Below, one piece after another: positions 35,588 to 47,822 of a stretch of 64,000 nt of DNA. The notes below the pieces were generated by a model. It ran no database searches and had not been told where the DNA came from. It was given only the letters and a program-made list of their open reading frames with translations. The translations under genes and the position numbers were made by a program. Numbering within the stretch: position 1 is the first letter of the stretch; the number at the start of each line of letters is the position of its first letter. Origin of the DNA: Pochonia chlamydosporia 170 (taxonomy: Eukaryota; Ascomycota; Sordariomycetes; Hypocreales; Clavicipitaceae); assembly GCF_001653235.2 (NCBI RefSeq), contig NC_035790.1:8308001-8372000 (forward strand). The letters run 5' to 3'.

Positions 35588-38177
35588 GTCGATGTGTGCA
35601 CCGTGGGAAGAATAAATTTGGTGTCTCGCATGGCAGGTGTGGCAGAATTGGGGTTATGCTTCTACTAGAGGTTTCGTAGAATGCATTGGGCGATAACTTG
35701 TAGATGACGTGGCAATTGTAATGCAGATGGCTGCATTGCCTGTCGTGGAGTTGCTACGAATATGCTAGAGCATTATAATATAATCATTAATCTTTTTATC
35801 ATTTGTCGACTGACCCAACATGACGAGAGCCTCTCCAGGCGTAACAAGCAGCTTGCGTAGACTCAAAGGCTAACCCTCCATGCAGCACCAGAGTTAAAAT
35901 GCACGGGCAGCAAACACAATGCGAAACGGGCCTCGAAAATTGGAAATTTATGCGTACTTGTGTAAATTTGAAGCGGTGAAATGTACTGTAGTGAAATGCA
36001 GCGAGAATGAGAAGCCCAAGGTGCGGGTAGAAAGTGTAGGGTAGCTCTATCTTGCAAGCCGAAATCTTGAACAACTCTCAACCATGAAAGGCTTGCGAAC
36101 CGCAATTATGGGACCAATAACTGTTTGGTAGATCGAGATATTGTCCTAGCAAAATGGCAAAGCATTGGGCCAATTGAGTTCAGTTACCATCATCGTACCT
36201 GCAACTGAGATCCGAAGGTTCCAGCACAACCACACTGCCAAATACAAACAAGGGCTGTTTGGTGCAAACGATCGTGCAGCTCATAAGCCAGACAATTTCT
36301 ACAAACAGAAAACAAAAAATAGGCGGAATGATTTTGCACCAGTAATAAGCTATTCTACCAGCATTACAAATCTTTGCGACAGTGTGCTCCTCACCCAGGC
36401 CGGTAGGCCTAGACAACGTGTCTCGGTGCCAAAACCAACAAACAAGCAGGCCCTGGTTGAGGAGAATTATATTCCCGATCTGGCTTCTGCAAACTAGTTT
36501 TATATTGACCACAGTCAGACCGAGCGACAGGGTAGATTATCCGGAAGGGGCGTTATGTCTACCACGATCGTTGCTCATCTCACGGCGTTGTTTGGAGATT
36601 TTGATAACCGGTGGCTATTGATTCTCGGCATATGCATCGGACAGCTTGACAAACCGGGTATTCTCCGGTTCATGACTCTAGAAGTGAGTGTATTTTTGCA
36701 GTTCACTGCGGCTTTTTGCTTGTGGGGTGATGGACATTTCGCCGAGATGCACTCTTGTTCATCGACAATGTTCAGGTAATTCGATTCACTCACAGCCCGT
36801 GAAACAAGACAAAAGTCGGGTACACGGGGCGAAATGCCGTCTGGAGACTGCCCCACCGTCCTTTTGCTGTGACTTTTGGTGCAGTTTCTGTGGAGAGCCG
36901 GAGAAATCGTGGAGAAGGGTGCCACAAAAGTGTCAAGTAGACTTGTTTCTGCTGTGTTCCTCAATACCCAGTTGCCCGCAGCAAAGGAACTCAACTCCGG
37001 ATATTTGCCATAAAAAAGGTCAACAAAAAGGTCGATCGTGAGGGACCGAGACTCCCCGGCATAAAGATCATTTCGTCAATGACAGAAATCAACTTGAGCG
37101 AGAGCCCGCCGACTTGCAAATTGAAACGGCCCGAAAAGAGTTTACGCTAACTCGGGATGGCTGGTGCTTGTCTCCCCTGCCACAACCGCACTCACGGCAG
37201 AGCAAGGAGAAAAGCCACATGCGGGGATGGAGATGACTTGGGGGTGTAACAATGCGGAGACTGGACGAATAGAGTCATTGCTGGGCCGTCAGCGGCCGTT
37301 GGAGACGGTATTTTGATTCCCTTTGTCGCTCACGCGCCGTGTAAGTTGGTGTAAGCTAGGCTTGCACCGAGGGATGGTGAAATGTTGTACAATAGAAAGA
37401 CCAATTGCTGTTCCAAAGGAGATGCACGACATTCAATATTCCGCATGCTGTGATCATCCGTGATTGTTTTGTTGAATCACCATGTTGATGGTGAATGTCC
37501 TTCCAGCCCGGCAAACAAATGCGATGACCATACAAGCAGTGCAATACGATTAACGAGCGTCAGATTATGGCCAAAAAAAAACAAAGGGTGAGGACAAACA
37601 ACGCCATTCGCTGGCACTGGACTGATCAAGGCGGATCACAGCAGCGAACTCCAACGCTTGGAGAACTCGAGTGTAGAAGCGGGACCCCGGCCGTCATTCA
37701 CCGGGCCACGATGCTGATCCACGAACGTTTTCCCATGGAAGATTCTATCGTAGTGGCTGAAGTTGGTGAGCCCACAAGCTTGCCTTTGAGCACGGGTTAA
37801 GGTCCTTTCAGGGTCGTTGAGTCCAATTCGCACGCCATCGAATCGATCGTCGTGTCTCGCGTCCAGCCTGAGTCTGTCTGTTTGTGTCTTAATCTTCGTC
37901 AACGCCGATGCTAGCTGAAGAAGTGTTTCACATTGTAATTGAAGGGAGAGAGGGCACACCTACAAAATTCGTATCGCATTCCTAGAAAATCCATATTGCG
38001 ACAATAGTTTTTAACCCTGGGGTTAGAGTAAATGATGTAAATTATTTCCACCTTGTGCGAGACGGCCAGAAGGCCCAAAAGCGCAAGACGAAACGCCGAT
38101 CCGGATCAGACTATCCAGAAACCACGTTATGTGCAGTTAAACATTGAATTGGATCTTCCCATCTTGTGACTATGCAT
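35588..38177. other. Gene-free stretch (2.6 kb)
   Basis: Short frames on both strands show no domain or coding bias. The first 200 bp contain the erg24 3' UTR. At about 37567-37590 there is an A-rich run. No RNA gene or element is seen. Confidence 0.4.
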
Positions 38178-39167
38178 TCATAGCTTCGTCACACGTAGCA
38201 TTGATCCGACCGCGGATGCAGGGACCAGTGGTCCGTCAGCAATTTTACGATGATGCGTGTCCAGGATGGTAACGATAGAGTCTGCAACAAAGTCCAAAGT
38301 CGTGCAGTGCAGTAGCCATCTGGATGCTTCCATCGTGCCATCAAGCAACCCTTCGCTTGATCGTCCCCACATCGATGTAACCTAAGTCCAAACTTCGGAG
38401 CTCTCAAGATCATGCATGATCGTGAGCTGGGCGTTTACCTCGGACCAGGGTTCCAGTGAGTTTTGAAGGATATACTGGATATGATGACGATATCGAGTTG
38501 GGGCACATATATGTGGCTTGGCCAGAACCTTGGATCTAACATTCTGGTCAAGCTGGTCTAGAGCTGCCCAGGTTCGCGACCGTTGAAGAACGGCCGTGGA
38601 TTGACATTTGCTAAGAAAATGTCCTGGGATATGGATATCGGCCCTTCTTTCTGTCTTTTCGAGAACGAAGCTTGCTAGATTTATGTTTTGCCCCTCACAA
38701 ACATATTCTAGGCGCCAGGATCTTCCAGACCCCAAGATCGCGCCAGACACACTGGGCTTGTCTTTGGTCGATGCGACGGTCCAAATTGGAGAGAACAGGA
38801 TGGAGTTATGGGACGGGGGAAGCAATGGCAGGAGAGACACCGAGCAGCAAACAATTCGGATATTGTATTTCGATGAATGTTTTTTTTTTTGTCGTTGAGG
38901 CTGTTGGAGGTGACCATTCGGTGTTCTGCTTCTTATGGAAGAGCCAGTTCCGTTGATTGAGAGCAAAAATAGCTCCGAATCAGAGCTTGTCAAATGCCAA
39001 CAATACAGTATCGTTACGTCGATACAACGTACCGGATATAGTCCGGTAGGGCAGCCTTCGAAGGTGTGCGGAATGATCCTCTGGAGCTGTTGCCTGTGAT
39101 GCATCGAGCCAGACATTTGGGCGACTGCTCTGGAAGCATGACGGGCATGCAGTAGCGGCAGAATCAC
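38178..39167 (-). CDS. Doubtful hypothetical gene or gene remnant
   Basis: A 780-nt minus-strand frame ends at a TAG (38382-38384) that is also a good 3' splice site. A donor GTAAAC just after PWSE (38433-38438) allows a 57-nt intron. The frame then continues through VTSMWGRSSEGLLDGTMEAS and FVADSIVTILDTHH to a stop at 38178. The part from about residue 140 (GSGRSWRLEYVCEGQNINLA) has protein-like composition. The first 130 residues run through poly-Lys and low-complexity sequence and look non-coding, so the true start is unknown. I do not recognise a family. It may be a real small gene, a decayed one, or chance. Confidence 0.25.
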
Positions 39168-41260
39168 TGCACCTGTGGACAGGCTCGCAGCGAATGACCA
39201 GTGAAGGCCTCAATCAGCATGAAGCCAGTTGAGGCAATGTCAACAACAGTGAACCGCGTGCAAGCCGGTTGAGCAGTTCGTGCGGTGCACAGGTGGCTGA
39301 ATGGGATGTCGAGGTTTTGTTGGCTTTGTGCAATTGGAAAGCTGCGCAGCCGAACGCCACCGGACGATCCACGGCGAAGGCGGTCTTGGCTTGCAGGGCA
39401 GCCGAGAGCTTTTTGGGGAGGGGAAGGGGACATGTCAAGGGTCGATTGATTGACTGAGTACCTAGGTAACCATAATCAGACAAGCATGCGGTATGTTGGG
39501 GCCATGGCACATTGGATTCGTAGGTACCGACTTTGCCAAATGAGAATTCGATCAGTAACATTTGCCAGTCATTTGTTGATATTAGGTAATTGAAGGTCAG
39601 TTGAAGTTTCAATTGCAATCAAATGTCGAGTCAAGTCAGTTCAACCAAACAAGCAGCTTGAGGAGCAATCAACTTGAGACTGACTGGAAGTCAAATACAG
39701 GCGGCACTGGGAACCAAGCCTCCGCCAAGCAGCGCTAGCCCCCCGCTAATCGGCCTTTCTGCCCTGCAATTGCAGCCCCGGCCGGCACACTTGGCTCAAT
39801 GCAGTTGGACTTTGAGCAGTGGAGAGATTGATGGAATCAGCTTGATGAACATTCAACCTTGAATTGTCCGGCGAAGTAGCCTCTCAGTGTTCGAAGCCGC
39901 CGAGTCCATGTGGACAGCGCAGCCACTGACATGCAACAATGTCATCAATAGATTGACATCGAACTGGTCTGACGCCTCCAGGAACCAAAAGCCTGGCCGC
40001 GTTAGGCTGCCTCGGGTCAACAATTGGCAGGCGCGGCCCAAAAGTCACCAGACCAGAGCGATTCCAGCGTACCAGACACATCAAGTCAAGTCGATGAGGA
40101 CATGGATTGTTGATCTTCTAGGCAGTAACTACCGGACCGGGCTCAGGCTTACTAACTCCCACAAAAAAAGCACGCAGCACGAGGCAGTCAACGGCCCTGC
40201 ATTGTCCTCCACGGCTTACTCCGTGTCTGTACTCCGTACTCCGTACCTGCGCACATGGATTGCATTCACAGACATCTAACGGTCCGTGCTGTGACTGTGG
40301 AAATGGTCAACTGGTTGTCAAGACTCAAGGCTGCAGTCTGCCTCCAATAGAGTGCTGTTCTATCATGTGTGGTAAGTCCAACATGGAAAGAAAGTTGCAG
40401 CAAACCACAATTGGCCAAGCAGCTCCACTTTGTCGGGTCAAAAGGGGAACAAGTCAACCAGGCCAGACGCATGGACATGGGGAATGTGGGCAAGTGCGTG
40501 AGGGTGTCTGGTCAATACCTTTTACGCGGTTCAAGATCCATGTACATGCGGCACGCCTCTCCCTCTGGAAAAGAATGCCAACTAATAATGCTAGCTCCTC
40601 CTTTTTGCCTGTATCTGTTGCCAGAGGGGGACTTGCGGATCACGGAATACAGACCGGGCTGGACTGGACTGGACTGTCCTGGACTGGAGTATCCATGAAA
40701 AAGCAGCGCCAGCAAAACATGACGGCAAACTCGAAAATGGTCCACCAACCAGGGAAGAGGGAAGAAGCAAGCAGGCGAGCCCGGCATCGTCAACGAGACA
40801 ACAACCGGGTGCTTTGGGTGCCCCATTTTCGCACCTTGCTTGACTTGACTTGACGTGACCAGACCAGACCAGACTTGATTTGACTTGGCTACCATCACCG
40901 GCGCACACTGACTTGCATTGGCAGCTGGCACCATCAATCACCATGGCCATGACGACAATGCTCCAACCATCCTCGCATCCTATCACGTCCCATCCCAACA
41001 TCGAATCCACATGATGGATGGTTCACTTCCCACCCCCCTGGTCCCTTGTCTTGTCAACTTGAGTTGACTCAAGCTATTTGGACTGACTGAGACCTGCGCA
41101 AATCTTATATCAAGCCCACGTTGCCCGTCACCCTCCCGAGTCGATTTTTTTTGTTCGATCCAGTCGTCGTTGTCAACTCGAGTTCGCGACTCTCTGCTTC
41201 CTAAGTTGAGAATACCGACAAGAAACGATTAAGACCAAAAGGGGGCTCAACATTGTCGCC
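39168..41260. promoter_or_regulatory. Long upstream region of the beta-glucosidase with short tandem repeats
   Basis: About 2.1 kb without a gene. It is marked by short tandem motifs: TCAAGTCAAGTC (40080-40091), TACTCCGTACTCCGTA (40231-40246), GGACTGGACTGGACT (40662-40676), TTGACTTGACTTGAC (40840-40854) and GACCAGACCAGACCAGA (40857-40873). Pyrimidine-rich sequence precedes the start codon. Regulation by carbon source is known for this enzyme family, but no factor site is claimed. Confidence 0.4.
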
Positions 41261-44200
41261 ATGAAGCCTTTGTCCGTTTTTGCGGCGGCTCTACTCACTG
41301 CCGTGGTAGATGCCAGTCCGTCTCCTGGATACTCGCACAAGGTAAGCTTTCTATTGCTTCGAGCATATTTTTTATGAGCCAAGTTGGTCGGTCGTGTATC
41401 GCCAACCTGTTTGGTGGTTTCCTCTTCTCTTGCTATTTTTGCTTGCACAGCAACCTTGCTGTCCTGAGATTGGCTTTTTCTCCTTGCCCTGGGGTTGGAC
41501 ATCCGGCATCAAATCGACCTCCCTCTTACGCCTCACTGCCACGCCCGCCCGCCCGCGGACCAAGCATTTCTCCCCAAAATTACCCCAATAAAATAAATTG
41601 ACCGGCAGATGCACCTCCCCACTTTCGGCTCGAACACGAGCAACAGCCACCAGACAGGACAGGACGGTGCCTGGCTAGCATCCACTCCCTATTCCATCCC
41701 GTTTTGCGCGTATTTGTTGACTTGGACTCCGCTGTGTCGTCACAGTGGGGGGGAAACATCAAAATGACTTCAGATGGACGCAACCCGCCATCTCGTGTCT
41801 GAGCTTGTTGGAATTGACGCAAGATGAGGTGGCCATTGGGGGTCATCGGAAATCTATTCGCTCTATCGTCTGCCATTGGTACACAATTTGACCATTTTCA
41901 TGGCATTGCTAACGCTCAAATTCCTTTGCAGCTCGATGCGCGTGCCGAATTAGCTACATCCCCTCCTCATTATCCTTCGCCATGGATGAACCCTCAAGCA
42001 CCTGGCTGGGAAGAGGCCTACGCAAAAGCCAAGGCCTTCGTGTCACAAATGACCCTTGTTGAGAAGGTCAATTTGACGACTGGTACTGGGTGAGTGCATC
42101 GGACTACATTGGAGCCTGCCTACCCAAGGCCTCCTTGATGTTACTGCCTATACTGACGCGGATCTGTGCAGATGGATGAGCGATAATTGTGTCGGCAATG
42201 TTGGAGCTATCCCTCGACTGGGACTCCGAGCTCTCTGCATGCAGGATGGTCCATTGGGTATTCGTCTTTCCGACTACAATAGTGCTTTCCCCGCTGGACT
42301 TACTGCTGGTGCCACCTGGTCTGAGCATCTTTGGAGAGACCGTGGAAAGGCTATGGGCGCTGAATCCAAGGGCAAGGGCATCGATGTCGTTCTTGGTCCT
42401 GTCAGCGGCCCTCTTGGTCGTGCTCCTACCGGTGGTCGCAATGCTGAGGGATTTGGTACTGATCCATATCTCCAGGGCAAGGGTCTTGCCAACACTGTTA
42501 TTGGTATTCAGGATGCTGGAGTCATTGCTTGTGCCAAGCACTACATTGCCAATGAACAAGGTGAGAGACTTCATCGGAGGTGAGAACTGGAGTAACTAGA
42601 GCTAACCTCTCTTGCAGAGCATTTCCGACAAGTCGGCGAGTCCGTTGGCCGTGGCTTCAACATTTCCGAGTCTCTGTCCTCTAATATTGACGACAAGACT
42701 CTGCATGAAGATTATGCTTGGCCCTTTGCTGATGCCGTCAAGGCTGGCGTTGGCTCCATCATGTGCTCGTATAACCAGATCAACAATTCATACGGCTGCC
42801 AGAACTCGAAGCTCCTCAATGGTGTTCTCAAGGACGAAATGGGCTTCCAGGGATTCGTCATGAGTGATTGGCAGGCACAGCATGCTGGCGCCGCCACTGC
42901 AGTTGCTGGCCTGGACATGAGCATGCCGGGTGATACCTCCTTCAACACTGGCTATAGTTTCTGGGGAGGAAACCTGACTCTTGCTGTCATCAATGGTACC
43001 GTGCCAGCGTATCGTATCGATGACATGGCCATGCGTATCATGGCTGCCTTCTTCAAGGTTGGCATGACTCCTGGCAAGCAAGTCCCAACCAGCTTCAGCT
43101 CCTGGTCTCGTGATACTTTTGGCTACCGCCACATGGCTGCCAAAGAAAACTATGAGCAGATTAACTTCCAGGTCGATGTGCGCCAGAACCACGCCTCACA
43201 TATCCGCGAGTCTGCCGCCAAGGGAACCGTTATTCTCAAGAACACTGGATCTCTGCCATTGAACAAGCCCAAGTTCCTTGCCGTCATTGGTGAGGATGCT
43301 GGCCAAAACTCCAAGGGCCCTAACGGTTGTGATGATCGTGGATGCGACGATGGTACTTTGGCTATGCTCTGGGGTTCCGGCACTTCCCAGTTCCCCTACC
43401 TCATTACCCCCGACAGCGCTCTTCAGCGCCAGGCTATCGAGGATGGTTCACGATATGAGAGCGTTCTCAGCAACTACCAGTGGGCGGCTACTCAGAAGGT
43501 TGTTGCCCAGCCTAATGTTACTGCAGTCGTTTTCGTCAACGCCGATAGCGGTGAGGGTTACATCAATGTCGACAACAACGCTGGTGACCGCAAGAACCTT
43601 ACCCTCTGGAAGAACGGTGATGATTTGATCAAGAATGTCTCTTCCATCAATCCCAACACCATTGTTGTCATCCACAGCGTCGGCCCAATTCTTGTCACTG
43701 ACTGGTACAAGAACCCCAACATTTCCGCCATTGTTTGGGCTGGACTTCCTGGACAGGAGTCCGGCAACTCCATCACCGATATTCTCTACGGAAAGACTAG
43801 CCCTGGACGTTCTCCATTCACCTGGGGCCCAACTCTCGAGAGCTACGGTACCGATGTTATGTACAAGCCCAACAACGGCAATGGTGCTCCTCAGCAAGAC
43901 TTCACCGAGGGACCTTTCATTGACTACCGCCACTTTGACAAGGCCGCCCCCAACAAGAACAGCCCCGGTGCTCCCATCTACGAATTCGGTTATGGTCTGT
44001 CATGGTCCACCTTCAAGTACTCGAATCTTAAGGTTCAGAAGCACGAAGTCCGACCCATGTCGCCTCCCAAGGGCAAGACTATTGCTGCCCCTACCTTTGG
44101 CAACTTCAGCACCAACTTGAAGGATTACGCTTTCCCACCCTACATCCGCTACATCTATCAATTCATCTACCCCTGGCTCAACACCACCACCTCTGGCAAG

Positions 44201-44626
44201 GCTGCTTCTGGTGACCCTCACTACGGTCAGACTGCCAAGCAGTTCCTCCCCCCTGGTGCTACCGACGGCTCGCCCCAGCCCAGACTTGCCTCCTCCGGTG
44301 AGCCTGGCGGTAACCGCCAGCTGTGGGATGTCGTGTACACTGTCACTGCGACCATCACCAACACTGGCAAGCGCATGAGCGACGAGGTTCCCCAGCTCTA
44401 CGTCAGCCTGGGTGGTGAGAAGGAGCCCGTCCGTGTCCTCCGTGGCTTTGACCGTATCGAGCGTATTGCCCCTGGACAGAGTGTTACTTTCCGCCACGAA
44501 CTCACCCGACGTGAAATCAGCAACTGGGATCCCGTGTCTCAGAACTGGGTCATCACGAAGGCTCCCAAGAAGGTGTGGGTTGGTAGCAGCTCGCGTGACC
44601 TGCCCCTGAGCGCTGTTCTCAACTAA
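41261..44626 (+). CDS. cel3B: Secreted GH3 beta-glucosidase (Cel3B-like)
   Basis: Four exons (41261-41341, 41932-42089, 42172-42560, 42618-44626) encode 878 residues. The extracellular enzyme releases glucose from cellobiose and aryl glucosides. Exon 1 encodes a signal peptide ([18 protein letters not shown]) that matches the Trichoderma Cel3B leader from memory. This supports an unusually long first intron of 590 nt. The TIM-barrel domain has [43 protein letters not shown] and the nucleophile Asp in [11 protein letters not shown]. The second domain carries the likely acid/base region ([20 protein letters not shown]). A fibronectin-III-like C-terminal domain ends [13 protein letters not shown]. 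Several N-glycosylation sequons are present. An alternative ATG at 41824 reads into exon 2 without splicing but gives a poor leader. Confidence 0.93.
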
Positions 44627-44932
44627 GGAAAGGGAAGATTAAATATTGCAAAAGAAACAAAACACAATACAAATACACCATGACGGGAAAGAGGTAAAGA
44701 ACAGAGGTTCACAGGACGCAGGGATGACACGATCATTCAGTATTATTACCTTATATATAATTAAGCCTCTGGCGAAGACAGGGATTAATGCCCACATTGA
44801 ATTCATTTTTGTTGTGCCACTTGCGCAGAAGTCGTTTTTTGTGATGTATTACTTCGCAGTCAAGTGTTACAGTGATTACCTGTCTTACACGACCTCGAGC
44901 GTTCCTCTTTCCTCGCCCCTGGTACAATCATG

Positions 44933-45497
44933 CTACAGCAACTTGTAGCCAGCCTTGATCCAAAACATGGCAATATACCCAGCAGTTACCTGCCAAATTG
45001 CCGTCCTCAACCACGACAACCTCCTGTTCTGAATAAAGACATACGCAAGGGTATACAAAAACCGAGACACCAAATACCCAATAGAGAGGTTGTTGAGAGT
45101 TGCGGTATCAAGCTTGGCATAGTTGCCGGCAATGACGGACGCGGCAAACAGGCCAATGGTTTCCAAGCCGTTGAGGGAGCACGCTTCCGCCCGTAGGATA
45201 CGTTGCTTGCGCTAGTGTTTGTTAGTCTTTCTGCTAATGCCGAGTGCCGGTCGGTAGGTACACACAATCTTGTCAATGGACGTGTCCTTGATTAGGGTGT
45301 CGCGGTAGGCGCGGGGATATGAATTGTCGTAGACGTTGAAGCCGGCTGAGCCTACGGCGTAGAGATGTGGAAGGAGGGTGAGGCCGAATGCGGCTGGGAC
45401 CTTGGGATTGTTAGAGAGGGTGGGATGTGAGGGGTGAGAGGCATACTGTGAAGAAGGAGAGGTTTTGGGAGAAGTCGAGGGGGAGTAGGGACGCCAT
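44933..45497 (-). CDS. MAPEG-family membrane protein
   Basis: Three exons (45497-45447, 45400-45266, 45211-44933) join to 154 residues. MAPEG proteins are four-helix membrane enzymes of eicosanoid and glutathione metabolism; fungal copies are mostly uncharacterised. The start MASLLPLDFSQNLSFFT leads into helix 1 (VPAAFGLTLLPHLYAVG). The conserved part RAEACSLNGLETIGLFAASV has the Glu and Asn of the family's glutathione-binding helix (RxxxxxxNxxE-like). Helices 3 and 4 follow (YLVSRFLYTLAYVFIQNR, AIWQVTAGYIAMFWI). Introns are 46 and 54 nt. The gene is convergent with the beta-glucosidase. Confidence 0.8.
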
Positions 45498-46679
45498 TGT
45501 TAGATATCGGAGGTGAGGATCTGGTATGCGTGAAGTTTGGGCTGGCGTGGAAGCGGATGGACTACGGGTGGTGTATCGTGACGAGGTAGGCAAGCTTCAT
45601 ATTTATTTGGTACCTGAGCTAGACGCGGTTATTGCAGATTCGAGTTCAAGCTTCCCCACAGCTTGGCTACTCGGCCGGGATATTGTGGATGGCGATCTTG
45701 GCATGAGTTGCCGGTGGTCGTGGATATGGGAACTCGCCCACGTGGGTGTTGCATCGCTGTCACATGGTGGTTGGTATTAGGGGTATTTTCCGAGGAGACG
45801 CATGAGATGATGTCTACACGCTCAATTGAACGAATTTCCTGCTCAATCACAAGAGGGAGATTGCCGTTTGGCAGGGTTGTCGGGGGCGGGATAGAAGAAT
45901 GGGGATGAATTGATGCAGAATGCGGCATGTCGGTGCATCAGGGGCTCCGCTTGCGCCACGGCCGGGGGAATTGACGGTGCTCTTGCAGAGTGGGTAGGCT
46001 ATTCGTTGTGGCTGTTGTGAAGATGCTGCTTGAAGATGGAACTGTTTGCTGGTGAAGGGGTTGGAAGGTGAAGCTGGTTAATGGGATGCCGAAGTTGAAG
46101 TCAGAGGTTTGTAGTGCCGACTGTGAAGAGGGAAAGACCAGTGCTCGATTGAAACAGAAACACCAGACTCCATGTCTGGACTGTCAATGTTCCCATGGGC
46201 ACATCTTGGGCATGCCCAAGATGTGCCTTGGAGCTTGGACCGACTGAGGTAAATGAAACATTTGCGGTACATACAAACCGAGCGAGATCACTTCGTATTT
46301 CGTGTTGGCGCATGTGCGCATTATAAGGAAATGATCGCTGATATCTTACATTCTGCGGCTATTCAATTCACTTGACGGATAGCCGTTGTTGGTCCTGGTC
46401 AGAATTTATACATGACATGAGTCTTTGCACTCGACATCCATAAGATGACATGGAGTCCATGACGCCGGGTTCAGAAGGTGGCGCATGTGGCTGAGAAGAT
46501 GCGACCAGAGACTCCTTCATTTGTAAATCAGGGTCCTGCTTCCTTAATACGACTTGACAACTACAATTGCCAACATCTCGAGCCATTGACATTGTTGAAT
46601 CACCAAACTACATTGCCAATCATTCCAAGTTTCTTTATAAGCCGCTCTAAACAGCCTCATATACCACATCAGCCACATC
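45498..46679. promoter_or_regulatory. Divergent promoter region (MAPEG / SDR) with long palindrome
   Basis: About 1.2 kb between two divergent start codons. It contains the perfect 30-nt palindrome listed separately at 46198-46227. No gene is supported; open frames around 45526-45908 are short and featureless. Confidence 0.4.
46198..46227. repeat. Perfect 30-nt palindrome
   Basis: The 15-nt arm GGCACATCTTGGGCA is followed directly by its exact reverse complement, with no loop. Pairing stops at 46197/46228. A palindrome this long is unlikely by chance. It could be a dimer-binding operator, a cruciform-forming site or a small element remnant. It lies about 450 nt before the SDR start codon and 700 nt before the MAPEG start. 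Confidence 0.85.
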
Positions 46680-47822
46680 ATGGGCAACACATTCAGTCAG
46701 CACTTCCCGCCCACACCACAATTCACCGAAGCCAATGTCCCCGATCTCACCGGCAAGGTAAGCAGATCGTGCCACCATGCAAGTCGCACGCTGACGCACC
46801 CCAGATCTACATTGTAACTGGCTCAAACACCGGTGTCGGCCGAGAGGTTGCTCAGATCTTGTACAGCAAACACGCCACCGTCTGGATCGCCTGTCGCAAT
46901 GAGGCCAAGGCCGAAGCTGCGATTGATGCCATTAGCCAACAACATCCTTCTTCCAAGGGAAAGTTGAAGTTTCTGTCTCTCAATCTAAGCGACCTTTCTA
47001 CCATTGCTTCATCAGCAGAGACGTTCCTCAGCCAGGAGTCCCGCCTCGATGTGCTGTTCAACAATGCTGGGGTCATGATGCCTCCTCCTGGTTCCAAGAC
47101 CGAGCAGTGCCATGATCTAGAATTGGGCGTAAACTGTCTCGGACCTTTTCTCTTCACAAAGCTCCTGACACCAATATTGAAAAAGTCTGCCGAGAGCGCA
47201 CCCAAAGGTTCTGTTCGCGTGGTGTGGGTTTCCAGTTCGGCCGCAGATGCCATGTCGCCCTCGGGGGGTGTGGTCCTGGACAATCTGGATTACAAGGTCG
47301 ACAAGAATGTCTACCACAAGTATGGAGTTAGCAAAGCGGGCAATTACTTTCACGCCACCCAGTTTGCTCGCTTGTACAAGCCCGACGGTGTGATCAGTAT
47401 TGTAAGTGGCACAGTGACATTCAACATGCATTGGCAAACAGACTAACGTAGACAGCCGCTCAACCCCGGAAATCTGCTGACGGAATTGGATCGCTCATCA
47501 TCCTGGTGGGTGGTATTTGGGCGGTGGCTTGTTTGCTATGCGCCCATCTACGGCGCATACACGGAGATATTTGCTGCCTTTTCGTCAGACATTGGGATAC
47601 ACAACACGGGGGCTTGGAGTAAGATACCCAAAGTCTTACAATACGCGCTTCATTTGTGTTATGCTAACAATGTTGTTTGCAGTTGTGCCGTGGGGCAGGT
47701 TTGCGTCCATTCGCGAAGATGTGCGTCTTGGCTCCCTCACGTTGGCGGAGGGAGGGACAGGAACCGCAGAACGGTTTTGGGAATGGTCTGAGGAGCAGGT
47801 GAAGCCGTATACTACCGCTTAA
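46680..47822 (+). CDS. Short-chain dehydrogenase/reductase
   Basis: Four exons (46680-46757, 46805-47401, 47456-47618, 47683-47822) give 325 residues of an NAD(P)-dependent oxidoreductase close to fungal retinol-dehydrogenase or WW-domain-oxidoreductase-like SDRs. The cofactor motif TGSNTGVGRE follows the first splice. NNAGVMMPP, the active-site Ser in VVWVSSSAAD and the YGVSK catalytic Tyr-Lys pair are all present. The C-terminal part is FVVP-like after the last intron (IVPWGRFASIREDV) and ends EEQVKPYTTA. Introns are 47, 54 and 64 nt. The substrate is unknown. The gene shares its upstream region with the MAPEG gene. Confidence 0.9.

Noticed and set aside
41824..42093. ATG at 41824 as the beta-glucosidase start
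   Set aside because: It gives a weak leader; the exon at 41261 encodes a clear signal peptide that matches the known Cel3B N-terminus. Kept only as a possible alternative transcript.
42104..44497. Long antisense frames opposite the beta-glucosidase (134-165 codons)
   Set aside because: They mirror a GC-rich, strongly biased coding strand; no domain, no splice signals and no independent start context.
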